Part shown: positions 51,879 through 62,442 of the stretch, piece by piece
Layout: every line of letters begins with the position of its first letter
How positions within the stretch are numbered: the stretch's first letter is position 1
NCBI RefSeq assembly: GCF_001684955.1
Contig: NZ_MAYF01000002.1
Span: forward strand, 17,621 to 81,620
Length of the DNA stretch: 64,000 bases
Reading direction: 5' to 3'
Source of the DNA: Chryseobacterium contaminans
GTDB taxonomy: Bacteria; Bacteroidota; Bacteroidia; Flavobacteriales; Weeksellaceae
The notes under the pieces: generated by a model
Databases searched by the model: none
Told to the model about the DNA's origin: nothing
Seen by the model: the letters and a program-made list of their open reading frames with translations, nothing else
Program-made: the position numbers and the translations under genes

Positions 51879-53552
51879 ATGGAAGAAGAAAAAAAATCAC
51901 TCAATTTTATTGAGCAAATTATTGAAGATGATCTGGCGAACGGTTTGAATAAAGATCAGATCCGTTTCCGTTTTCCGCCTGAACCAAACGGTTATCTGCA
52001 TGTAGGACATACAAAAGCTATCTGCATCAACTTCGGTTTGGGTGAAAAATACAATGCTCCCGTAAACCTTCGTTTCGACGATACGAACCCTGAAAAAGAA
52101 GAGCAGGAATTCGTAGATTCTATCATGAAAGATGTTGAATGGTTAGGTTTCAAATGGGATAAAGTTTTGTATGCATCCGATTACTTCCAGCAGCTTTACG
52201 ATTGGGCAGTACAATTAATTAAAGAAGGAAAAGCTTATGTAGATGAGCAGCCTTCTGAAGTAATTACCGAGCAAAGAAAAAATCCTACAGAACCGGGAAT
52301 TGAATCTCCATACAGAAACCGTCCTGTTGAAGAGTCTTTAGATTTATTCGAAAGGATGAAAAACGGAGAATTTGAAAGTGGTTCAATGTCTCTTCGTGCT
52401 AAAATCGACATGGTTTCACCTAATATGAATATGCGTGACCCTGTGATGTATAGGATTTTGAATAAGCCTCACCACAGAACAGGTACGGCTTGGAAAATTT
52501 ATCCAATGTACGACTGGGCACATGGTGAATCTGATTATATAGAGCAGATTTCGCACTCGCTTTGTTCTTTGGAGTTTGAAAACCACAGACCATTGTACAA
52601 CTGGTATTTAGACCAGGTTTACGAAGAAGGAAAGGTTAAAAACAAGCAGAGAGAATTTGCAAGGATGAATGTTTCCTATATGATTACTTCTAAAAGAAAG
52701 TTACAAAGATTGGTAGCTGAAGGAGTGGTAACAGGATGGGATGATCCAAGAATGCCTACCATTTCCGGAATGAGAAGAAAAGGTTTCACGCCAACTGCGA
52801 TCAGAAACTTTATTGATAAAGTTGGAGTGGCAAAAAGAGAAAACCTTATTGAGATCCAGTTGCTTGATTTCTGCGTACGTGAAGACCTGAATAAGGTGGC
52901 TAAACGTGTAATGACTGTTATAGATCCTGTAAAATTAGTGATCGAAAACTATCCTGAAGATAAAGAAGAATGGGTAGAAACAGAAAATAATCCAGAGCAG
53001 GAAAATGCAGGAACCAGAGAAATTCCTTTCTCAAGAGAATTATATATTGAGCGTGAAGACTTCAAAGAAGAAGCTAATAATAAATTCTTCAGACTGAAAT
53101 TAGGCGGAGAAGTTCGTTTAAAATCAGCATACATCATCAAAGCTGAAAGAGTAGAGAAGGATGAAAATGGAGAAATCACTACCATTTATGCTACTTACGA
53201 TGAGAAGAGCAAATCCGGAAGCGGAACAGAAGAAAGTTTAAGAAAAGTAAAAGGAACACTTCACTGGGTATCTGCCAAACATGCAATCCCTGTAGAAGTA
53301 AGAATTTACAACCAATTGTTTACGGTAGAACAGCCGGATGCTGAAAAGGATGTAGATTTCTTAAACTTCATTAACCCTGAATCTGTAAATACAGTTCAAG
53401 GTTTTGCTGAGCCAAGCCTGAAGGATGTAGCTGTTGGAGAACCTCTACAGTTCCAGAGAATCGGATACTTTACGAAAGATCAGGATTCTACGGATACTAA
53501 GATGGTATTCAACCGTACCGTAACTTTAAAAGATTCTTATAAGCCTGAATAA
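51879..53552 (+). CDS. glnS: Glutamine--tRNA ligase
   Basis: This 557-residue class I synthetase charges tRNA-Gln. It has the HIGH-type motif HVGH (residues 41-44, in PPEPNGYLHVGHTKA), RFDDTNPEKEEQEFVDSI, YDWAHGESDYIE, HSLCSLEFENHRPLYNW, and the KMSKS equivalent MITSKRKLQRLV. The C-terminal anticodon-binding beta-barrels follow (HWVSAKHAIPVEVRIYNQLF). The start at 51879 (MEEEKKSLNF) is chosen because an in-frame ATG at 51840 lies inside the promoter box. It is a single gene with its own promoter and terminator. Confidence 0.97.
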   Translation: MEEEKKSLNFIEQIIEDDLANGLNKDQIRFRFPPEPNGYLHVGHTKAICINFGLGEKYNAPVNLRFDDTNPEKEEQEFVDSIMKDVEWLGFKWDKVLYASDYFQQLYDWAVQLIKEGKAYVDEQPSEVITEQRKNPTEPGIESPYRNRPVEESLDLFERMKNGEFESGSMSLRAKIDMVSPNMNMRDPVMYRILNKPHHRTGTAWKIYPMYDWAHGESDYIEQISHSLCSLEFENHRPLYNWYLDQVYEEGKVKNKQREFARMNVSYMITSKRKLQRLVAEGVVTGWDDPRMPTISGMRRKGFTPTAIRNFIDKVGVAKRENLIEIQLLDFCVREDLNKVAKRVMTVIDPVKLVIENYPEDKEEWVETENNPEQENAGTREIPFSRELYIEREDFKEEANNKFFRLKLGGEVRLKSAYIIKAERVEKDENGEITTIYATYDEKSKSGSGTEESLRKVKGTLHWVSAKHAIPVEVRIYNQLFTVEQPDAEKDVDFLNFINPESVNTVQGFAEPSLKDVAVGEPLQFQRIGYFTKDQDSTDTKMVFNRTVTLKDSYKPE

Positions 53553-53571
53553 TTTCAGGAATCCATAAAAC

Positions 53572-53606
53572 AAAACCAGGACTTAGAAATAAGTCCTGGT
53601 TTTTTA
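53572..53606 (+). terminator. Terminator of glnS
   Basis: AAAACCAGGACTTA (53572-53585) pairs with TAAGTCCTGGTTTT (53590-53603), then a T-run. Confidence 0.9.
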
Positions 53607-53612
53607 TTTTTA

Positions 53613-53652
53613 GCCACGAATGTCCTAATAAAATAATTCGGGCATTCGTGGC
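53613..53652. repeat. Inverted repeat GCCACGAATG...CATTCGTGGC
   Basis: Two exact 10-bp arms (53613-53622, 53643-53652) frame a 20-base AT-rich spacer. The sequence resembles the 'gccacgaatt' type of intergenic repeat found in this group. Confidence 0.6.
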
Positions 53653-53696
53653 GATAAAAACTTTGCATCGTTATATTTTAGGAGAGTTCAAAGTAC

Positions 53697-55637
53697 CTAG
53701 CTTTTTACACCTTTAATCCATTCCTGGAATTTACCCACCTGTTCCATAAAGAAAGATTCATGTTCTTCTTTTTCTTCAGGACGGTCAACCAGTATATGCT
53801 CAAAGTAAGTGTTTTTAAGTATTTTTCTTAAAATTCCTTCTCCCAGAAACGGTTTATAATCATTTAATGCCTGAGTCGCTTTCAATAAATGTCTGATGTC
53901 ATACTGCAACGGATTAATATCCGGAACCTGCTTGTTGAGGTTAAGGAGATTATATACTGCTATTCTGGCTGTTCTTACAGAGCTTTCCATGGTGAATACC
54001 ACATCATTATTGGTTTCTACAAACTGTCCTACCAATCCTAAGTTGGTACAGCCTTCAGGAACTACTCTTGGACGGTCTCCTTTTGCCCTCGGCATAAACA
54101 TAGAGGTGATATAAGGCATGAACGCAGTACGAACGATCGTGTTTTCAGTAACATTATCCAGTTGATCAGCTATTCCAAGGTGATAGCATAATTCTGCAAG
54201 GATTTCATTCCCGGTACATTCAGGCATTGTTTTTTTGATGTAATTTCCTTCTTTATCCATCAGTAAAGCATATACCCATACTACGAGGATATCATCCGGC
54301 TGAGTAGGGAAGTGAGGCTGTCTGTTGCAGGTGAAGCTCATCACCCAATTAGAATCTGTAATCGTGATAATCCCTCCGGTAGCTGTTTTTCCGGAATAAG
54401 GATCATTCACACACAATTCTTTTAACTTTTCTGTAAACGCAGATGGACGGCACGTTAAGGTTGCAGATTCCCATGAAGATTTTTCAATATGGCTACAGAA
54501 TTTTTCAGGTTTTCCGAAAACTTCAGACTTGGCTGCCAGGTTTTTCCATAATTTCCATCCTGCACTTTGTCCGGCGCTGCTGTTGTCAATCGTTACTTCA
54601 GGAACAGAGGTATTATCACCATAGAAAGTACTTTCAGTCATAGATCCTGTAGTGACAATCACATAATCGTCTTTACCGATCGGGATTCTTACTTCTTCTC
54701 CGTTTTGTTCAGTAATAATGCCTTCAACTGTTTTTCCTTCTGTATTGATATGAACATCAAGATCTTTTACCAAAGTATCAAACTGGATCTGTACTCCTTT
54801 TTCTACCAGGAAGTTTTTTAAAGGCGTAACAAAAGTATCATACTGGTTATATTTAGGGAATACAAGGCACGAGAAGTCTTTCATTCCGTCAATGGCGTGA
54901 AGGAACCTGTGCATGTACAGTTTCAGTTCCAGTAAGCTGTGCCAGTTTTCAAAAGCAAACATAGAACGCCAGAAGAACCAGAAATTACTGTTCAGGAATG
55001 ATTCTGAGAAATAATCTTCAATGCTGAGGTCATCCAGTTCTTCTTTTTTCTTCAATAAAAGCTTTACAATAGCCAGTTGATCTTTTTTCTCCAAACCGAA
55101 TTTGCTGAAATCCTGGATTTGTCCCTGGTTATGAATTAATCTTGCTTTTGAATAGTTGGGATCGTTATCATTGATGAGGCGGTATTCATCCAGAACACTA
55201 TACGGCGCAGGCAATTCCAATGCAGGAATATCCTGGAACATATCCCATAGATTTTCATAGGTCATATCCATTTCACGTCCACCACGGATAATGTATCCGT
55301 CTTTTGCATTTCCGGCACCATCTAATGAACCACCTTCAATCGCAAGCTGATCAAGGAAGATGATATTTTTACCAGGAACATGGCCGTCACGAATGAAATA
55401 ATAGGCTGCGGACATTCCTGCAATTCCGCTTCCGACAATATAGATTTTGCTGTTTTCATAGGATTGTAAAGGAATTCCTTTATTTCTCTGATAGTTTCCG
55501 ATCTGGTCTGAAAAAGGCATCGTCTTTTCAGGAGTGTTAATCTGAACTTCTTTGCTTGAATCCGGTTCATGGTTTATTTTTCCAAACTGGTCTGAGGTAT
55601 TTAAAACTTTGTCGAATTTTGAATTGATCGTACTCAT
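53697..55637 (-). CDS. ohyA: Oleate hydratase
   Basis: This 646-residue FAD-binding enzyme of the MCRA family adds water to the cis-9 double bond of oleic acid, giving 10-hydroxystearate. The FAD motif is [21 protein letters not shown], followed by [23 protein letters not shown] and [10 protein letters not shown], as in characterised oleate hydratases; the length equals that of the well-known Elizabethkingia enzyme. The product detoxifies or modifies host or environmental fatty acids. An AraC-type regulator gene ends 89 bases upstream in the same direction, so it is a candidate regulator or operon partner. No terminator is evident between them. Confidence 0.96.
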   Translation of the reverse strand: MSTINSKFDKVLNTSDQFGKINHEPDSSKEVQINTPEKTMPFSDQIGNYQRNKGIPLQSYENSKIYIVGSGIAGMSAAYYFIRDGHVPGKNIIFLDQLAIEGGSLDGAGNAKDGYIIRGGREMDMTYENLWDMFQDIPALELPAPYSVLDEYRLINDNDPNYSKARLIHNQGQIQDFSKFGLEKKDQLAIVKLLLKKKEELDDLSIEDYFSESFLNSNFWFFWRSMFAFENWHSLLELKLYMHRFLHAIDGMKDFSCLVFPKYNQYDTFVTPLKNFLVEKGVQIQFDTLVKDLDVHINTEGKTVEGIITEQNGEEVRIPIGKDDYVIVTTGSMTESTFYGDNTSVPEVTIDNSSAGQSAGWKLWKNLAAKSEVFGKPEKFCSHIEKSSWESATLTCRPSAFTEKLKELCVNDPYSGKTATGGIITITDSNWVMSFTCNRQPHFPTQPDDILVVWVYALLMDKEGNYIKKTMPECTGNEILAELCYHLGIADQLDNVTENTIVRTAFMPYITSMFMPRAKGDRPRVVPEGCTNLGLVGQFVETNNDVVFTMESSVRTARIAVYNLLNLNKQVPDINPLQYDIRHLLKATQALNDYKPFLGEGILRKILKNTYFEHILVDRPEEKEEHESFFMEQVGKFQEWIKGVKS

Positions 55638-55726
55638 TTTATCTTGTTTTTAATTAACATTATAAAGGTACTCCTATTCAAAACGCAATGTATATCCCTA
55701 ATGTCAGGATTAGTGTCCCGAAATTC

Positions 55727-56605
55727 CTATGACTGGATATTTTCTGAGACTCTGTACTCAGAAGGCGAAACGGAAGTATGTTTTTTGAAAAAACGGCCAA
55801 AGGCAGAAGTGGAATTGAATTGAAGTTCAAAAGCTACTTCTGAAATAGTAAGGTCCGGATTTCCCAGCATAACATAGGCTTCTTTCAGTAGCGCTTCATC
55901 AATGACTTCATGAGGTGTTTTTCCACTGGATTTTTTAATGACCTCAATAAGATATTTACTGGAAACGCAAAGCTGATCAGCATAAAACTGAACTGTTCTT
56001 TGCTGTCTGATGTTCTCCCGTATGAGCTGGCTGAACTTAAGATAAAGATCCTTTTTTCCTTCTTCCTTCTCTGAGGCTGTAGAATGTTTTGTTTCCAGAA
56101 TTTCAGCAGTCTCCAGCAAAAGATTAAAAATAATGGTACGAACAATCTCCTCTGTGAATTTGCCTTGTTTTCTGGATTTCTTTTCGAGATAATTCAGTAG
56201 GTTCTGTAGTACCAAAGAGTTTTTAGGTGTAGTTTTTACAATACTATAAGAGCCTTTGAAGAACAGGTTCATTTTCTCGATGATAAAAGGGTTCGAGATA
56301 TTTTTGATCAGAAAATTTTTGTCGAAGAATAATAATTTCATCATAAAATCCTGACTCGTTTCCAAAAATTTTACAATAGTAGACGGAGCTGCAACCAGAA
56401 TACTGTTAGCGTCTGCTTTATACTGATGGTGATCTATTTCAACACTTACTTCACCAGCGGTACAGATGCAGAGCGCATAATAATCCATTCTGAAGGCCGT
56501 TTTAGGGAATTCAAAAATGGGTTTTCCAGATGAGATATAATAGGATTGGTGGCAGTCAATATTGTAAAAAGACAAGGTATCGTGTAAGCTTTCGTAGGTA
56601 ACCAT
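55727..56605 (-). CDS. AraC-family transcriptional regulator
   Basis: This 292-residue protein has an N-terminal cupin-like sensor part (FRMDYYALCICTAGEVSVEI, ADANSILVAAPSTIVKFL) and a C-terminal double helix-turn-helix (YADQLCVSSKYLIEVIKKSSG, ISEVAFELQFNSTSAFGRFFKKHTSVSPSEYR), the AraC signature. It is directly upstream of the oleate-hydratase gene and divergent from the MFS transporter gene (243-base spacer). A fatty-acid or drug-like effector is possible, but the sequence does not show it. Confidence 0.93.
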   Translation of the reverse strand: MVTYESLHDTLSFYNIDCHQSYYISSGKPIFEFPKTAFRMDYYALCICTAGEVSVEIDHHQYKADANSILVAAPSTIVKFLETSQDFMMKLLFFDKNFLIKNISNPFIIEKMNLFFKGSYSIVKTTPKNSLVLQNLLNYLEKKSRKQGKFTEEIVRTIIFNLLLETAEILETKHSTASEKEEGKKDLYLKFSQLIRENIRQQRTVQFYADQLCVSSKYLIEVIKKSSGKTPHEVIDEALLKEAYVMLGNPDLTISEVAFELQFNSTSAFGRFFKKHTSVSPSEYRVSENIQS

Positions 56606-56794
56606 TTTGTTTTTGGTTGATTTTTTATAGGTGTTTTTTGAAATTTAAGACTGAAAACCTGCTATTACTGCAATTTACGAATTTTATACATATTTTTAAG
56701 TCCTGTCTATCGAAAAATATTCGTTTCATTTGGACACAGCTCATTATTTATTTTTATGAATGTTATTTATAAAAAAGGCTTAAAATAAAGGGGG

Positions 56795-56819
56795 TTGAGG
56801 CTATTTTTACCTAACTTTG
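56795..56819 (+). promoter_or_regulatory. Candidate promoter of the MFS transporter gene
   Basis: TAACTTTG (56812-56819) is a perfect -7 box. TTG at 56795-56797 is 14 bases upstream of it, shorter than the usual 17-23. Confidence 0.55.
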
Positions 56820-56847
56820 CACTTTCAAATTTCCCCAAAATATTATT

Positions 56848-58086
56848 GTGAAACTAATAAACGTATACACGAGTTCTTTCAAAGGACTCTCGCAGGAGAG
56901 TTGGATGCTGGCGTTGGTAATGCTCATCAACAGGGCTGGTTCTATGGTACTTCCATTTTTGGGAGTTTATATGACTGATCATTTACATTTTAGCATTGAA
57001 AATTCAGGAATTGTGCTGAGCTTTTTCGGAATCGGTTCGGTTATTGGTTCATGGTTTGGCGGAATGGTTACGGATAAGATTGGCGAATACAAGGTTCAAT
57101 GCTTAAGTTTACTGCTCAGCGTGCCTTTGTTCTGTATGATTCCCTTATTTAAAACCGAAGTAGGTTTAGCAGCCATTATCCTCGCGCAGAGTATTGTAAG
57201 TGAAACATTTCGCCCGGCAAACTCAGTTGCGATTACAAAGTATGCGAAACCTGAAAATATAACCAGAGCCTTCTCTCTGAATCGTATGGCGGTTAATTTA
57301 GGCTTTTCTATAGGTCCGGCATTGGGTGGGATTCTGTCTGCGATTTCCTATGAGTTTCTGTTTTATAGTAATGCTTTGGCTGCTTTGCTGGCTGGTCTAA
57401 TGTATATCTGGTTTTTCAGAGGTCGGGCAAAACTGGCAAAACAGGAAGCGAAGAAAGTAAAAGAGGTAATAGAAATTAAAAAAGAAAACTCACCTTATAA
57501 AGATGGTAAGTTTTTGATTTACTGTATACTATGCATGTTGTTTTCTATCTGTTTTTTCCAGTTATTCAGTACGTTGACCATTTTTTATAAGGATACCGCC
57601 CATCTGAGCCAGCAAAATATCGGATATATTCTTGGCTATAGCGGATTCCTGATTGTTCTGCTGGAAATGGGACTGGTACAGGTTGCAGAAAAGTATTTTA
57701 CACTGGCATTCACCATGTTAATAGGAACTTTTATATGTGGTTTTTCCTATGCAATGTTAGCTTTTGATTATAGTATGATTACCTTATTGGTTTCTATGAC
57801 ATTGCTTTGTGTAGGGGAAATCTGGACCTTACCTTTTATGTCAACCATCACGGCTTTACGTTCCGGAACGAATAATAAAGGGGCTTATATGGGGCTGAAC
57901 GGAATGTCATTTTCCATAGCATTTATTATTACCCCTTATATAGGAACTCTTATTGCTGATAAGCTGGGATTTAATATTCTATGGATAGGAACCGGAGTGC
58001 TGGCAACAGGAATTGCAGCTGCTCTTTATTTTGTTATTCCATGGATGCTTAAAGATAAGAAGAAAGTGGAGGAGGATATGGTTTAA
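56848..58086 (+). CDS. MFS-family transporter
   Basis: This 412-residue protein has about 12 transmembrane segments. Between segments 2 and 3 is the MFS loop motif GSWFGGMVTDKIGEY, and a basic cytoplasmic loop (RGRAKLAKQEAKKVKEVIEIKK) joins the two halves. The start codon is GTG; I accept it because it is preceded by a good promoter at the right distance and gives the full first segment. It resembles drug/metabolite efflux members such as MDR-type permeases. The substrate is unknown. The divergent AraC gene may control it. Confidence 0.9.
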   Translation: MKLINVYTSSFKGLSQESWMLALVMLINRAGSMVLPFLGVYMTDHLHFSIENSGIVLSFFGIGSVIGSWFGGMVTDKIGEYKVQCLSLLLSVPLFCMIPLFKTEVGLAAIILAQSIVSETFRPANSVAITKYAKPENITRAFSLNRMAVNLGFSIGPALGGILSAISYEFLFYSNALAALLAGLMYIWFFRGRAKLAKQEAKKVKEVIEIKKENSPYKDGKFLIYCILCMLFSICFFQLFSTLTIFYKDTAHLSQQNIGYILGYSGFLIVLLEMGLVQVAEKYFTLAFTMLIGTFICGFSYAMLAFDYSMITLLVSMTLLCVGEIWTLPFMSTITALRSGTNNKGAYMGLNGMSFSIAFIITPYIGTLIADKLGFNILWIGTGVLATGIAAALYFVIPWMLKDKKKVEEDMV

Positions 58087-58115
58087 AATGATGATTCTTT
58101 TCTTACATACTATAC

Positions 58116-58148
58116 AAAACCCAGCCAAATTATTCCGGCTGGGTTTTT
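58116..58148. terminator. Bidirectional terminator between the MFS and metalloprotease genes
   Basis: AAAACCCAGCC (58116-58126) pairs with GGCTGGGTTTT (58137-58147). T-rich and A-rich flanks serve the two convergent genes. Confidence 0.85.
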
Positions 58149-58171
58149 CATTGAATAAAAGAATCTGAAGT

Positions 58172-60961
58172 TTATTTGATAATTACTTTTTTAGCTATTT
58201 TTTTACCATTGACATTGAAAACCATAATATAGTTTCCTTTTGCAAAACTGGTCAAATCTATTCGGGTATCATTGGTAATACCACCCTGGCTGTGTACCAG
58301 CCTTCCTGCAATATCATAGATGTTTACCTCTGTAGGAGTATTTTTATTCATCAGAATATTGAACTTTCCATTGGATGGATTGGGATAGATCTGGAATCCA
58401 TCTTTTTCCAATGCCATATCATTTACGGCAAGAGTAGAGATCGGCTGTCGGGTACAAAGTTCGATGGCAGCAGCATTTACCGTTCCTGAAGTGCTGTTTG
58501 CAGTAACATTGTTAAGAACATCCGAAGTGTGTAATGCTTTTATAAGCCAGTTCCCATTTGGATTTTGACCATAATATTTACTTAAATCTAATCTGATAGG
58601 TTCTATATGTGGATTGTTTCCGATGTTGCTGCAGTTCATCACCGGAGATTCTCCTTCCTGATCAAAAGTTGCTTTCAGTACATTGGTTCCGGAGCAGCTT
58701 CCAAGCCAGAATATCTGATTACCCTGATCTGCAGGACCTTTAAGCAGTAACGCAGATTCTTTAATATCAGTATAGGTAAGATCCATGATGATATTGATGT
58801 CTTCAATTAAGGTGGTATTGGCAACATTGATGTTAATATTTGCCGGTGATCCCGGACTGAATGCAAACGTTCCAACGGCTGGATATTGCGTACAGTTCAT
58901 GGTTATATTATAGTCAATAGCGAATGCCGGACTTGCTGCATAATAAATGTTCCCTACAGATTCTACTATGATAAAAGCCTTTTTTGCTGGGGTAGAAGGT
59001 ATGGTAATCACCTCTTCTCCATCGTTAGCTGTATTGGAAACAAGTGGAGTAAAGGTAGTTCCGCCATCCGTTGAAATTAAAATATTGACAGACTGAGTGT
59101 TGATAGGAGCAGCATTGGTTCCTGCAACATTCCATTTTAAAAGATGTGTGGATCCTGATGAATAGTTCTGGTTTAATGATAAGGATGTAATTTTAAATGG
59201 GCCGGTGCTTCCATCTATATTTACTGTGGCTTCATCTGTTGCGGTTTGGCCACCACCAGGAGCATTATCTCTTACCAGGCTTATGAATTTCATATTTCTG
59301 GCTACATCAGAAGTCATATTCCATGTACTGTATAAACTTCCTTCAAGAACTTCCTTGAGTGGAGGTAAGTATCTTGTAGGGCTTGATGTTGGTGGATATA
59401 CTCTGAAGTTAGGAGTTGTGGCAGACATTCGGTCCGGGTAGGAGTATACTCCACTTGCTCCTGAGCCTGCAGGATTAGGAGGCGAGATATCAGCTTCCTC
59501 CCACGAATAGGTAATGGCATTATTGTCAGGATCACTTGCTGTAGCTGTTAGCTTAAATGGAGTTCCTTTAGGTATTGTATAATCAGAACCTGCATTAACG
59601 ATAGGCGGATTATTGGCAATATTCGTTGAAGTACCACAACTTGTTGTTTTGATATAATTATTGATTTGGCTGATACTGTAATGTAAAAACTGATCGCTAT
59701 GTTTATCTGCAACATCATGTGTTCCTGTTACTCCGGGATATCCCATAATAGTGGTTCCGCTTCCCGGCTCTCTGTTGGCACCTGTTTCAGGGGCTGTGGC
59801 ACTGCCATCACCTTCAGGTCGGGAAAAAGTATGATTGGCTCCGTATTGATGCCCCATTTCATGCCCAATAACCATTGCATACACAAAACCTTGTGGTCCT
59901 GTTCCATTTACTGGTCCTGCATAAGCTGCTCCTTTTCCAAGAACTATTTTATAACCAAAAACTGGAGCCGGATTAATCACTGCTCCGCCATCAACACAGA
60001 CTGCCTTGATTTTTCCAGCATTTCCGCCACCTGTTTGATTGGTAAATAAGACACCAATATCATAATTGGCTTCTCCTATAGTTTCTGTAAGGGTTTTTTG
60101 AAGTTGGGAATTTAAATCATTACCTGTAAGGGCACCCAGAATGGGGATGGCGGGAACAGTATAAGGGTCTGTGGTTTTATTCAGGAAAATGACCTGATCA
60201 TTATTATTGATAAGGTTCATATGAATGGACAAATCTCTTTCGTATACCGGATTGATATAGCTCATCAGATCATTGACTGCCGCCAGAGAATTGATAACGG
60301 AATTTCCGTGAAATTCACTGAACTCTCCATCTACAGATACTGCCAGTCGATAGGTCCTGAATTTCTTATCATTGGTATTGTCAGTAGGGAAATTTCCCTT
60401 TTTATTATTTGAATTCCCTTTTCCTTCTTCAAGTAAACAGCCCGGATTAATAGTACCAGGAAGCTGTTCCGGAACTGCCGGACTTACCAGATATACTGAA
60501 GCATCCTTTGTAACAGGCTCTATTACCACAGGTTTCCGGCTGGAGAACAGAATCATCTTTATTCCCTTTGGTGATAGTGAGAAACTTATCCTTTTTTCGG
60601 GATCAATAACTGATATACCTCGGTAAGATTTAATCTCCGGAAATTTTGCAGCCAGTTCAGGGGCCATATTGGATGTTTCATAGACCCTGTATTTTTCAAA
60701 CTTTCCATCCAATCCCGGAATATCTATGGTGACAGTAGATTGGGTTGCTGATCCTGTTTCCGATACTGGTGCTGCCTGTAATACAGATTTCAGTTGATTA
60801 ATATCCAGGATGTAGGCATTGGAATAATCAGCTCCGATATTCCTTTTGGAATCAATTACATTTCTCTCATTGATTTTTGTTTTTTTCCAGAAGTTCTGTG
60901 CATGCAGACCTTGGCCTCCTATGGCAGCGATGGCCAAAAGCAGGTAGATTTTTTTTTTCAT
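58172..60961 (-). CDS. Secreted metalloprotease with P-domain and T9SS sorting domain
   Basis: This 929-residue protein has a signal peptide (MKKKIYLLLAIAAIGGQGLHA) and a pro-region to about residue 200. A reprolysin-like (metzincin) catalytic domain follows, with HEMGHQYGANH (zinc ligands about H367, H371, H377) and a Met-turn-like GTTIMGYPG. A PKD/Fn-like region (NPPIVNAGSDYTIPKG, ASDPDNNAITYSWEEAD) and a proprotein-convertase P-domain (IEDINIIMDLTYTDIKESAL, YGQNPNGNWLIK) come next. The C-terminal about 75 residues (FQIYPNPSNGKFNI, VNIYDIAGRLV, GNYIMVFNVNGKKIAKKVIIK) are a type A T9SS sorting signal. It is exported by Sec and then by T9SS to the surface or medium, probably for protein degradation. 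Confidence 0.95.
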   Translation of the reverse strand: MKKKIYLLLAIAAIGGQGLHAQNFWKKTKINERNVIDSKRNIGADYSNAYILDINQLKSVLQAAPVSETGSATQSTVTIDIPGLDGKFEKYRVYETSNMAPELAAKFPEIKSYRGISVIDPEKRISFSLSPKGIKMILFSSRKPVVIEPVTKDASVYLVSPAVPEQLPGTINPGCLLEEGKGNSNNKKGNFPTDNTNDKKFRTYRLAVSVDGEFSEFHGNSVINSLAAVNDLMSYINPVYERDLSIHMNLINNNDQVIFLNKTTDPYTVPAIPILGALTGNDLNSQLQKTLTETIGEANYDIGVLFTNQTGGGNAGKIKAVCVDGGAVINPAPVFGYKIVLGKGAAYAGPVNGTGPQGFVYAMVIGHEMGHQYGANHTFSRPEGDGSATAPETGANREPGSGTTIMGYPGVTGTHDVADKHSDQFLHYSISQINNYIKTTSCGTSTNIANNPPIVNAGSDYTIPKGTPFKLTATASDPDNNAITYSWEEADISPPNPAGSGASGVYSYPDRMSATTPNFRVYPPTSSPTRYLPPLKEVLEGSLYSTWNMTSDVARNMKFISLVRDNAPGGGQTATDEATVNIDGSTGPFKITSLSLNQNYSSGSTHLLKWNVAGTNAAPINTQSVNILISTDGGTTFTPLVSNTANDGEEVITIPSTPAKKAFIIVESVGNIYYAASPAFAIDYNITMNCTQYPAVGTFAFSPGSPANININVANTTLIEDINIIMDLTYTDIKESALLLKGPADQGNQIFWLGSCSGTNVLKATFDQEGESPVMNCSNIGNNPHIEPIRLDLSKYYGQNPNGNWLIKALHTSDVLNNVTANSTSGTVNAAAIELCTRQPISTLAVNDMALEKDGFQIYPNPSNGKFNILMNKNTPTEVNIYDIAGRLVHSQGGITNDTRIDLTSFAKGNYIMVFNVNGKKIAKKVIIK

Positions 60962-61466
60962 GTTTTTACTTTTTTGGTTTTTTTGTTATTAAAATGATAA
61001 TAACTGTGCTAAAAATATAAATTTATCTCATAGGTTTGAAATATTTTATTTTATGTTAAATAACTGATAATCATTATTTTATAATTCTTTTTTTTCGTTG
61101 AAAATTGGGATTTGATTAAAAATGGAATCGTTGTTTTTTAATGAATAATAAAATTTTTTGAATAAGGTTATAACTATATAAAATTATAAAGCAGCTCAAC
61201 AACAGGCTGCTTTATAATTTTATGGATAATGATTGAGAAATAAGGTGATTTATACAGTGAAGAAATATAAAATGTTTTCTTTAGAGTGGCTGATGTTAAG
61301 TAGGATTTCAGTAATCTGTTGTCTGTAATCTTTCAAGCTGTCTCGGTATAAGTTGCTTTATCGAAGATTTTGTAAAATCCTGATGTATTGAGTCGTTTTA
61401 CTGTAGGAAATCTAATAGTATTATGATTAATAGTAATATTTTGTTTTTTAACTATAGATGTTTTTT
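60962..61466. other. 505-base AT-rich spacer, only a terminator recognised
   Basis: Both flanking genes are on the minus strand. Apart from the hairpin at 61179-61222 I see no gene and no clear promoter box. Confidence 0.5.
61179..61222 (-). terminator. Terminator downstream of the YpdA-type reductase
   Basis: TAAAATTATAAAGCAGC (61179-61195) pairs exactly with GCTGCTTTATAATTTTA (61206-61222), a 17-bp stem. It lies 245 bases past the reductase stop codon. Confidence 0.75.
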
Positions 61467-62438
61467 CTATATGCTATGTTTAGACAGAATAGAGTTGACA
61501 ATCATACTGGCATGAACCCTGGAATTTTCAATAAACCATAAATGAGTATCCTTCCCGCCGCAAACAACTCCTGCAAGATACAGATTGGGAACATTGGTCT
61601 CCATGGTTTCAAGGTTATAAAATGGATTCAGGCAATCGCCATTCAGCTCAATCCCGGAGTTTTTCAGAAATTCAAAATCGGGAAGATAGCCGGTCATCGC
61701 CAGAACAAAATCATTTTCAAGCTCATGCAGCCTGTTATTTTCATCTTTAAAAATCACAGAATTTTCTTTTACTTCCACCATTTCTGCATTAAAATAAGCT
61801 TTAATACTTCCTTCTGCAATTCTGTTTTCAATATCCGGTTTTACCCAATATTTTACACTTTTTGAAATTTCGGAATGGCGGATAATCATGGTAACTTCAG
61901 CTCCTTTTCTATACGTTTCCAGTGCTGCATCTACTGCTGAATTGCTGGATCCTACCACTACCACTTTCTGTTTTGCATACGGATAAGGTTCGGTATAATA
62001 GTGTTTCACCTTGGGAAGTGCCTCGCCAGGGATATTCATCAGATTAGGAATGTCATAAAAACCGGTGGCAATTACTACATTTTTGGCTTTATAATTTCCT
62101 TTTGTGGTTTCAATAGCAAACCTATCAGATACTTTGGATACTTTCAATACCTTTTCGTAAAGATGAATGTTCAGATTCTTCTGTCGGGCAATTCCCTGAT
62201 AATATTCCAGGGCGTCCTGCCTTCCTGGCTTGGGAGCAGTAGAAATAAAAGGAGTTCCATCAATTTCCAGTTTTTCAGCTGTTGAAAAGAACCGCATATA
62301 TAAAGGATAATTGTACAGTGAGTTAACAATGGTTCCTTTTTCTACGATTAAATAATTTAAATTGTTTTTCTGGGCTTCGATGGCACAGTTAATACCAATA
62401 GGTCCTGCTCCTATAATAAGAATATCCAAAATTTCCAT
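61467..62438 (-). CDS. ypdA: YpdA-type FAD/NAD(P) disulfide reductase (putative bacillithiol disulfide reductase)
   Basis: This 323-residue flavoprotein begins at the ATG at 62436-62438 (MEILDILIIGAGPIGINCAIEA, FAD motif). Features: a second Rossmann motif VVVVGSSNSAVDAALE, IATGFYDIPNLMNIPGE, and VPNLYLAGVVCGGKDTHLWFIEN, all typical of YpdA, which reduces bacillithiol disulfide using NADPH. An upstream extension of 146 residues in the same frame is not real: it reads through a tandem repeat and has no domain. The promoter box at 62443-62450 (minus-strand TACCTTTG) lies 4 bases before the ATG, so the mRNA may be leaderless. Confidence 0.92.
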   Translation of the reverse strand: MEILDILIIGAGPIGINCAIEAQKNNLNYLIVEKGTIVNSLYNYPLYMRFFSTAEKLEIDGTPFISTAPKPGRQDALEYYQGIARQKNLNIHLYEKVLKVSKVSDRFAIETTKGNYKAKNVVIATGFYDIPNLMNIPGEALPKVKHYYTEPYPYAKQKVVVVGSSNSAVDAALETYRKGAEVTMIIRHSEISKSVKYWVKPDIENRIAEGSIKAYFNAEMVEVKENSVIFKDENNRLHELENDFVLAMTGYLPDFEFLKNSGIELNGDCLNPFYNLETMETNVPNLYLAGVVCGGKDTHLWFIENSRVHASMIVNSILSKHSI

Positions 62439-62442
62439 ATTC

